From Auriscalpium vulgare (taxonomy: Eukaryota; Basidiomycota; Agaricomycetes; Russulales; Auriscalpiaceae), in contig JAHBBC010000010.1 in the NCBI GenBank assembly GCA_019915015.1, positions 1,674,001 to 1,738,000 on the forward strand: a DNA stretch of 64,000 nt, in the 5' to 3' direction. Each line of letters opens with the position of its first letter. Positions within the stretch are counted from its first letter, which is position 1. The translations under genes and the position numbers were made by a program. Below, in pieces: positions 56,449 to 64,000 of this stretch. The notes beneath the pieces were generated by a model. The model did no database searches. It saw only the letters and a list, made by a program, of their open reading frames with translations, and was not told the DNA's origin.

Positions 56449-58863
56449 ATGGCCGAGTTCTGTCTAGACGATGTTCGGAAGGTCCGATGCTCTCGATGCA
56501 ACAAGTACATGCTTATGACTGGGGCGTATCACACCAAGGCATTCAAACAGCACCAGAAAGTTTGCAAGGGCACAATGCGATCACATACACTGGGCCACAT
56601 CTGGCATCAACCTCATCGACGCAGGCCCCCGCTCCGAGAATGATAGATCGTCCTTGTTTCGGACTTCGCGCAGCAAAATACGCTCGTGTGCGTCAATATT
56701 TGGAGCGCACACCATACGGCGGGGGCGGCGGGCCTTCCCTCGCCGATTTGGCGTTAGAGTTGTATTCGGCACCAGATTATCGTTCGTTGGATAAGGCCAG
56801 AAAGCAAGTAGTCGACACGGAGCAAGAGCATCGGTGGCAGTGGAAGAACTATCGGTCGCCTCCCCTTCATGTCCTTGCGACAGATTGTCTTCGCACTGTA
56901 GGGTGCCGGAAGAGTCAACTGAGGATGTTACTTGTGTCAACTGCCTCGCTCTGCTGCATGTCCACGTATTCCAGAATGCGACTCGCAAGCCAGTCCCCGA
57001 GCCTAAGAATCGCCGCTTCACCCCCAATCATGCTCAGAAAGACGACATACAGGCCCTCCATCGATATGCTCTTACTCATCCCGACCTTGCACCTCTTCTG
57101 GAGGCATACGAAGATGTCAGTAGCTTCAAGTTCATAGTATCCCCACGTTACAGCTTCTGATCATTGTCTGCACAGAACCCTCATAGTGCATGCCTAGTCT
57201 TCGCAAGAGGCGTTATCGAGGGCAAGCATGGCAATTCCTTGTTTGTCGCCTTGATGAACGATCTCGTCAAGAAGAAAGATTTAGAAGAACGAGGTGTCCC
57301 TTTGAACGGCATGCGATATTCAGCCATGACATTGGAGTGGGCGCAAATTATCCACGTCTTAAGCCCGCGAGCATATGAATCCATGATGAATGTGCTACCC
57401 GTACCCGCAGAACGGACACTCCAGTCAGTGTTTACAAGATTGCATTGATACAATTGACTGATAAATGACCCGAAGGAAACGTCGTGCGCACGAAGTGCAG
57501 TTTCCCATCGGCATCACAGAGGCAACATTTGAATTTATCTACGAACGGCTGAAATCATTGGACTACCTTGTGGGTCCCGTTGGCCTCGCATGTGATGATA
57601 CGAAGCTGCTAGAGTCTTTGAGGCCTCACTGGGACCCAATACGAAAGTGCTACGTGCTTCTAGGGAGTCCTGGCGATCCCGTCGTCGTGAGCGACATCAA
57701 CACACTCGATGCCCTCATCCGCACCAGGAAGATCGAGAAGGCTAAGAAGGTATGAGTTCTACGAATACTTCGGAGGCATGCAGCTCACCGACACATGCCA
57801 GATACGCGTATGGACCCTCCAGATCCCTCTTCCCGGCGTTCCGACTATCGTCGTTGCGGCGCTCCCTATCTCAGAGTCAAACTCGGCGGAGCAACTGTTC
57901 GTCCACCTGGAATTAATATTGAATGGCCTTCTCTCCCGCAAGATCAACGTTGTATCCTACGCCGCAGACGGCACGGCTGTCGAGCGCTCCCTTCAACGTC
58001 TCCTGGTCGCTCACGCCGTTGCGTACATTGACTACACCCTCAGGCACCCTATTCGCTCACATCGTGACATCAACCTCCACATTCCTCTCATCGGCGCAGG
58101 GCGACAGCCTGTCGCACTCATTCAAGATTCGAACCATGGGCGCAAGACGTACCGGAACAACGCATTCTCAGGTGCCCGGATACTTACTTTGGGCAGCTAT
58201 ACGACGTCGTACAGCCACTTCCGCCTTGCAGCAATTGAAGCAACAGGGACATTGTTTCGGAGGGATGTCGAGAAACTTGATCGACAAGACGACAATGCTG
58301 CGACCCGTCTCTTCTCCGGTCATACGCTAGCATGGTTCACCAACGAGCATCGTGAAATGGTCGGCTCGATTATCTACCTCTTTGTGTTTGGAGAGCTCGT
58401 GGATGCATACCAGAATCGATCGATCCCAATTATCGAACGTGTTCGCATGGTGCTGCGTGCGCACTTCTTCATGGAAATGTGGACCGACTTCATGGACATC
58501 GCGGGCTACCGAAAAGCTCAACACTTCATATCTCCCGAGGCACGCGACATCACAAACTTCCTAGTCGTTGGTTTCCTTCAGTTGGTGATCATCTATCGGG
58601 ACCACCTCGACGGCAGATACCCATTGCTGCCCTGGCTTCTATCAACCGAAGTCTGTGAGCATGTCTTCGGCATTTGTCGACAGCTTGTGAAGGACTTCAC
58701 CTTGCAAGACTTCTATCATATGATTCCGAAGCTCTCAGTCCGCTTGCGCGAGCATCTCTTCCTTGCAAAGACATCTGAGGGCAAGGAAGAGCGAATGGAT
58801 ACAATCATACCTATACCGACAATCGACATCTCGACCTCCATGCCTCTCCACATTCCCTTCTGA
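56449..58863 (+). CDS. Transposon ORF: zinc finger and DDE-type transposase core
   Basis: Opens MAEFCLDDVRKVRCSRCNKY, continuing to a His and Cys in KQHQKVC: a C2HC-type finger probably binding DNA. A middle part includes GLRAAKYARVRQYLERTPYG and RGVIEGKHGNSLFVALMNDL. The core reads GPVGLACDDTKLLESL (first Asp), KINVVSYAADGTAVERSLQR (second Asp), LIQDSNHGRKTYRNNAFSGA (DxxH with RNN), VEKLDRQDDNAATRLFSGHT, YLFVFGELVDAYQNRSI and TEVCEHVFGICRQLVKDF (candidate acidic Glu). Exons are joined by short introns and the frame shifts between 57460 and 57470 and again near 57750. Reading is clean from 57709 to the stop. I infer transposase function from these motifs, not from a recognised family profile. 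Confidence 0.65.
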
Positions 58864-60274
58864 TCACGACATTGAGCAAGCAACACAACAGGCCCATTCG
58901 GAGGCAGCGAATCTGTGGGACGCTCTCGTACTAGACCCGGATTTTCTGGACAAATTGCAGAATCAAGCTCACCGTGTTCGCGCATTCCATCGTTGTCGAG
59001 TTGGTATTCGCAGGAGGCTTGGGATGCAATCTATGGCCAGTCCGATTCCGAAGACGAGGGTCCTGAGATGGACGAAGACGAGCCCGAGATGCTCCAGATT
59101 GAAAATGGGTTGAAGAAGGCAGAGAATGCAGACGGAGTTGGTGCGGTCTTCGACCAGCAGTTGAACGATTTGACTTGCGCAGCAGCTGCCTTATGCGTCC
59201 AGAGCACTGTCGACATGTTCGTGTTTTGTCCTCCTCTCACCGCCGATAGATCTTACAGAGTCTAACCCTCACATTACTAGACTGCAATTGCCTGAAGACA
59301 CAGCGGATGCAACACGCAAAGACGCTGCACATATAGGGAAGATCCTCGCCCAGTCGCTCCCTGCTGTGTCCGACCCCGACGAGCGCAGGACCTTCCAGGA
59401 CACAGTGATCTCTGCTGAATTCGATCTCGAACAGCTCGCAGTCATCCGCCGGTCGCATCATACCAGACAGGCTGAGAAAGGTGTCCGAACAAAGGCCTTC
59501 AAGTCCTCGGAAGATCTACCACCTTCCTCTGATAACGGTCCCCCGCCCAGTCAACGCTCTCCGAGAAAAAACGCCTTCTGCAGTTGGTCAAGGATGTTCT
59601 CAAGCGTCAAGAAGAGCGCGGTGTTACAGAGCGCGGTGTTACCACGGGCGCGGGTCGGTCGATGCGCTGGCGGCAGCCAGCTGCGGGCGGTCGAGACGGA
59701 GCAATCAACGGCGAAGAAGCTGTTGCTCCTGCACCAGGGACGGCTGCAAACGCGGCTGAGGTCGCTGCAAATGCATCGTATCAGGTGCGTCTGCTAGTGT
59801 TGTATGAGTGCACATACATGGTATTGACGTCCGCCAGGCTGAACGGAGGCGAGCAGCGATCTTCGCAAAGCATCACGTCCCAAGGTCGCACACTCGGCCA
59901 ATGTCACGCCGCTCAAACACCTCTACGCTGCTCACACTGGCATGCCGCCTTCTTATGGCTTGGTTCTTGTTGATGAGGCAATCTGCCTTGCAGAAGGTGC
60001 GTCGTAATCTTCAACATGACTCGGCATGCGCTGATGGCTGGTTAGTCCTGACCATGTACGAGAAGTCGGCCGGTAAGAACGGCAAACATGGTTGGGCTTC
60101 GGACACGTCTCGCATCACCGCTCTTTCTTACATCGCTGTGAGACTGTTCAAGCGGTCCGACACAACCAATTCTCCCTCGCCGATCCTAGCAAGATCCCTC
60201 GGTTCGCCTTCCTGAAACCGTCCTACTTCCTGTATGCCCTCGACCATCCCTCCAAACCTCGGGCTCAACACTAG
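58864..60274 (+). CDS. Transposon ORF, C-terminal accessory region
   Basis: Probably the 3' exons of the same gene. Segments in order: EAWDAIYGQSDSEDEGPEMD (acidic), FDQQLNDLTCAAAALCVQST, SLPAVSDPDERRTFQDTVIS, RRAAIFAKHHVPRSHTRPMS, and VLTMYEKSAGKNGKHGWASD followed by SRITALSYIAVRLF. The KSxGKNGKHxW stretch recurs in related Agaricomycete proteins as I remember them. No domain of known function is visible. Frames change several times, so exon structure is only approximate. Confidence 0.45.
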
Positions 60275-60603
60275 CTTTGGTAAAATCTGATGGCGCGTGC
60301 TATGTCGCCCTCAAGCAGAACGTCGCGAATATCGCTCGTGCTATCAAGGAGCTTAGTGGGAGGGTCAGGCGGTCTTGAACAGGCGGGTGACGATGACCAG
60401 ATGAATAGGTCATTTTGACAGGCCTCTGCGCATCCGTAGTACATCCCCCTCCTGCCTGCACGCAAGCGGAGCTTTTTACAATAGCTACGATTTTTTTGAA
60501 GCGTATGATCCTATCCGTGGTCGCTACGGCCCCAAACGGAGGTCTGAGGGGCGAATGTAGCTGGAAGGGGTCGCCGACCGCAAAAAAAAATGGTAGTTTG
60601 ACA

Positions 60604-60645
60604 CCGTTTGGCGGATCATACTACCCTTCATGAGTTACGGGGTCC
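60604..60645 (-). repeat. Right terminal inverted repeat
   Basis: On the minus strand begins GGACCCCGTAACTCATGAAG and continues GGTAGTATGATCCGCCAAACGG. Confidence 0.75.
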
Positions 60646-60834
60646 TCTGCTGCAGCACGCGGACTCACGCGTATCAGTTCCTACGTGCGGTCTGCGCGCG
60701 GGTCCGCGGACACGGTCCTCGACCCCCGCTAGTCCACGCTTGCAGTCCACCCCTTCCTCTGCGTTGTTCCCTACAGCTCCGCTCGTCACAAAAACGCCTC
60801 TTTGCCGTCTCGAAGGCAACGACATCGCCGTACT
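60646..60834. promoter_or_regulatory. Short remaining upstream region of YVC1
   Basis: Only about 190 bases separate the transposon end from the channel ATG. Any longer promoter would now be displaced by the element. Confidence 0.5.
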
Positions 60835-63800
60835 ATGGACGCCGAAGGACAAGACGACCACAACCTCCTCGGCCCCTCAGAAGAGTATCTGGCGTCTGTC
60901 AAGGTCTTCCCATTCATTCCGCGTCTCAAGAAAGATGTCATCGTAAGTGGAGAACAATAAGCCATGTATTGCATATTTTGAATCTTGCCTTGCTTCTGAA
61001 GCAAAACATAGGTTCGTGCAAACCTACGCTGCTGGTCACACGGCCCTGATAACGCTGTCGTCTAGACAGTGCCCTCACCTGGGAGTACGTGCCAAGCTTT
61101 ATTTCCCTTTCGCCCGGCTTTACTTAGCAACCTCGCAGCCAGCTTACGGCCTCCGATATCAACTTCGCTATCGTTCGCCCGCTAGTCTTCAAATACGCCC
61201 GTATACGGACCCCTCTATTGTCTACGTATGTCTGGTGGTGCGCTCCCACTTCCTCGCGGCCGCCGAAGGCGACCTCGCCTTTGCCGGCGTTAGCCAAGCG
61301 CGAGCGCACCTGTGCGAGATCCTCGCGATGAAGCTCGTCAACCACTTTGCAAACAATAGGATTGAGCTCGTCGCCGTGCTCACCACAAGCTGGAGCCCAC
61401 TCGCAGGCGCGTCCCATGACGTGTTCGCGGAGGTGTGCAGCATCCTCGGCACGAAGCACAACGAGGATGTGGACGACCCGCAATCAGCGCTGGAGGTGCG
61501 TGCCTTGCTTCCGTCGGGGCCGGCAGCGCGCGACTGAGTTGTCCCGTCAGATGGCCATCGCGACGCGTGCCAAACGCTTCATCTCCTCGCCCCTAGTGCA
61601 GCAAGTCGTGAACGACATCTACACCGGACGCGTGTCTACGGGACCGCATCCACTGGGCCTATCGTCGCGGACACGTACAAGCAGCGCGCCATCGAGATCT
61701 ACGACAGCCGCAACGCGAGCTGGTTGAATCACTACAGGTCAGCGCGCCGTTTTGCGCGCGACACAGACGCTGATGCCCCGCAGGCTGCGTGTGCCCAAAT
61801 ACGGCGCCATCCTCGAGTTCCTAAACTTCGCGTGCCTGCTGATTACGTTCATCCTCTGTCTTTCTTGTGAGTCGCACGCGCTTCGAGTCTGCGTACCCGG
61901 CGCCCAGTAACGTCAGCTAGACCGGGATGTGACGCCCTGCACCCGTTCGAGGTGCTGTTCCTTGTATTGCGGCCGCCTTCGCGCTGGAAGAATACACCGC
62001 ATCCATGGAGCACGGTTGGGGAAGTGAGTGGCGTTCGTTGAATTAAAATTGTTTCCGAGTCTGATCGGATTTGATAGTCTACATCGCCAACGTAAGTCCA
62101 ACGCACAGACGGCATGTCGGCGCAGGCTCACCGCGGACAGATGTGGAATATTTTCGACACCTCGTTCATCGTGTTAACATTGGTGTACGTGGGCTGCAGG
62201 ATAAAGGCTTGGCATACAACGACCGTCAGTCCCGTACATCCTGGAGCACGAGACAAACTCACTCACAAGCTGTCAATCTCACAGCTGATGCGTCCGACCT
62301 GGGATTCGACATCCTGGCGTGCGGCGCTTGCATTCTATTCCCGCGGTGAGCCGTCAGACAAGGGCTACCTTTCCGTGAACAGCGCTCATACCACGATGCA
62401 GCCTCGCGTTCTTCCTAGTCTCCAACAACGTGGTGATCCTGTATGTGTGACCTTGTTTTCGACCATTCCGAGTTGTCCGGAGACGCCGCCGCTAATAACG
62501 CCCTGCGCCGCAGAGCCCTGCGCGCGATGACCGCCGAGTTTGTGTTCTTCATGGGAATCGCGGCGATCTGCTTTCGGGCCTCTTGTTCACGCTGTGGACG
62601 CTCGCGCCCAGCAAGTCGCAATGGACCATCAAGGCCATCTCGTGGCTGTTGGTGCAGATCTGGTTCGGTAATACCTACCTGTCGTTCGGCAGGCGTCCTC
62701 GTTCCATCCGTGTAAGTGATGGTTCCGCTGCGCTTTACGAGACGCGTATTGACGCGCATGGAAGTTTTCGGACCCATCCTGATGACGGTTTTGCTGCTTT
62801 AAGTAACACCTTGTTGCTGACCAGTAAGTTCAGGAGCTTTCGACCTGGCTGACCTCTCATAAGGCACCTGCAGTTTTGATCTCGATCCTCTCAAATACAT
62901 TCGCTCGCATCGATGAAGTGAGTAACCCTTGTCTTGTCCCCCCTTGACGACGATTTGCTCACGAGCTGCACTCCAGAATGCAAATCAGGAAGTGGGCTCT
63001 TGTTCTCCTGCGCTGGAGTACCTTGTTTTGCTAATCGCCATGCCAGTATCTCTTCCAATTCACCATCATCACACTGGAGGGTGCGTAGCCCCGCTGGCTG
63101 GCTTGTCGTACACGTGCTCAATCTCTTACAGGATGCAGTCGGACGCGCTATTCAGCTATCAGCCTCCATTCAACCTTTTCGCCTTCGCCATCCTCTGGCC
63201 TGCAAGCTTCTTCGCGTCCCCGCGGACGCTACACACTGCCAATGTGTTTATGATTCGCCTGACAGTACGTTCATGGTTGCGTTCATACCGTCTGCCTAAC
63301 TAATAGGATGTCAGTCCTTCCCCGTCCTGATCTTGATCTCCATCTATGAGAAATTCCTATACACGCATCCATCCCTGCGGGAGTCAACACAGTCGGCAGC
63401 TCAATCCCTATACAATTCTCTGCCTCGCCCGATGAAGTCGCTTCCCATCCTGGAAGCCATCATGGGCACGAACGCAAACGACATCTACGAGGCGATTTTC
63501 GAAGTCGACGCCGACCTCGTGGACGACGACGACAACAATGACCTGTTCGCCTACGACCCAGAAGAAGACCGCGTTGGCCTGCGCAGCTGGGCGAGTCGAG
63601 AAAACGGCGGGACGCATACACCGACGCCGACATCGCAGGTCCACCCCGCGAACTTCCCGACCGTGCGCACCCCGGACCGCCCCGGCGCGGGCCGGGGCCG
63701 CCGCTCGTCGAGCTTCCCCCGCTCGCCCGTCGGCGGCAAAGTATCCGGCTCTCCTCGACACCGCAACGTCAGTCTGCGCCCCCTTCGGTCGCCGACCGCG

Positions 63801-64000
63801 CGAGCGCGGGCGAGCTGCCGGCAGCGGCGCCGCAGAGCCCGCTGTCTCGCTTATTTGGGCGCGCCTGGACGCGGGCAATGGAAGCGCGCGCAGCCGGCGC
63901 GCATGGACAGGATCGAGGAGGGCATGCGCCGCGTGCAGGAGTTGCTGGAGGATGTGCGCGAGCTGCGGTGACGCGCCTGAAGGACGAGATGAAGGAGCTG
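60835..64000 (+). pseudogene. YVC1: YVC1/TRPY-type vacuolar cation channel, frame-broken, runs off the window
   Basis: Homologue of the yeast vacuolar TRP channel. The ATG gives MDAEGQDDHNLLGPSEEYLA, then KVFPFIPRLKKDVI. Further segments: LTASDINFAIVRPLVFKYAR, SIVYVCLVVRSHFLAAAEGD, IELVAVLTTSWSPLAG, FISSPLVQQVVNDIYTGRV, AIEIYDSRNASWLNHYR, YGAILEFLNFACLLITFILC, LEEYTASMEHGWG, MWNIFDTSFIVLTLVYVGCR, LAFFLVSNNVVIL, SWLLVQIWFGNTYLSF (pore region), LSNTLLLT, ALFSYQPPFNLFAFAILWPA and a Ser/Arg-rich tail. To keep homology the frame must change by one base at about 61210, 61634, 61933, 61967, 62572, 62692, 62794 and 63970. Each looks like a single base missing from a homopolymer run. Pseudogene or systematic sequencing error. 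Confidence 0.8.

Larger units (their letters stand above)
53806..60645 (+). mobile_element. 6.8 kb TIR DNA transposon with protease and DDE-type ORFs
   Basis: Bounded by imperfect terminal inverted repeats that start GGACCCCCGTAACTCA on the left and GGACCCCGTAACTCA on the right (reverse strand). The 7-mer TGCTGCA lies directly outside both ends (53799-53805 and 60648-60654, with TC between the right TIR and its copy), a probable target-site duplication of 7-8 bp. Subterminal motifs recur near both ends (TCTGAGG...GTAGCTGG, and GTATGATCCT...GGTGGT-like). Internally it encodes, in order, a Ulp1-like protease region, a zinc finger, a DDE-type core and a C-terminal ORF. I recognise the coding pattern as one widespread in Agaricomycetes. 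Its superfamily is not certain; P-element-like is my best guess from the DxxH...RNN motif and 8 bp-class duplication. Confidence 0.75.

Noticed and set aside
53806..60645. KDZ (Kyakuja-Dileera-Zisupton) transposon
   Set aside because: Ulp1 domains do occur with KDZ elements, but the core motifs here (ACDDTKL, DSNHGRKTYRNN, EKLDRQDDNAA) are not those of KDZ transposases as I know them.

Overview
The window is nuclear DNA from a filamentous basidiomycete, most likely an Agaricomycete of Polyporales type. Genes are dense on both strands and cut by many 45-65 bp GT-AG introns, plus a few GC-AG ones. Several P450s, an expanded SR-protein-kinase-like family and Agaricomycete-type transposons are present. 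I see no bacterial, organellar or CRISPR features. Exon borders are read by eye from splice sites and family conservation, so gene spans are firmer than individual junctions.

Layout. 1-7.1 kb: the 5' part of a Copia retrotransposon (5' LTR, primer site, Gag, protease) lies on the minus strand inside one of two tandem copies of an SRPK-like kinase gene; an APH-like kinase follows. 7.4-7.9 kb: two inverted blocks of a GGATCC-based repeat. 8.1-12.7 kb: an intron-rich telomerase reverse transcriptase with all core motifs. 12.9-19.2 kb: a repeat plus coiled-coil protein, a P450 and an extended SDR. 20-30.8 kb: a damaged Shewanella-like phosphatase, an STK16/Env7-type kinase, a U1-type zinc-finger nucleolar protein divergent from a mitochondrial Dss1-type exoribonuclease, then CYP51 (ERG11).

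31-52.2 kb: F-box protein, a poorly coding stretch with a possible transcription-factor remnant, a P450 pseudogene lacking its catalytic middle, a 2OG-Fe(II) oxygenase, V-ATPase subunit e, a HEN1-type RNA methyltransferase, a proline iminopeptidase-like hydrolase, a Bsd2/Ndfip-type membrane protein, a C3HC zinc-finger protein, a sugar transporter and a macrodomain protein.

53-64 kb: a YANK-type kinase remnant is cut exactly at the left terminal inverted repeat of a 6.8 kb DNA transposon. This element carries a Ulp1-like cysteine protease domain, a zinc finger and a DDE-type transposase core. Its right end lies about 190 bp upstream of a YVC1/TRPY-type vacuolar channel gene whose reading frame is broken repeatedly by single-base losses in homopolymer runs.

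Most intact genes are housekeeping (telomere maintenance, sterol synthesis, mitochondrial RNA turnover, V-ATPase, membrane trafficking). They do not form an obvious cluster. The most unusual content is the protease-bearing DNA transposon and what it did to its flanks, the GGATCC inverted repeat upstream of TERT, and several genes showing decay.
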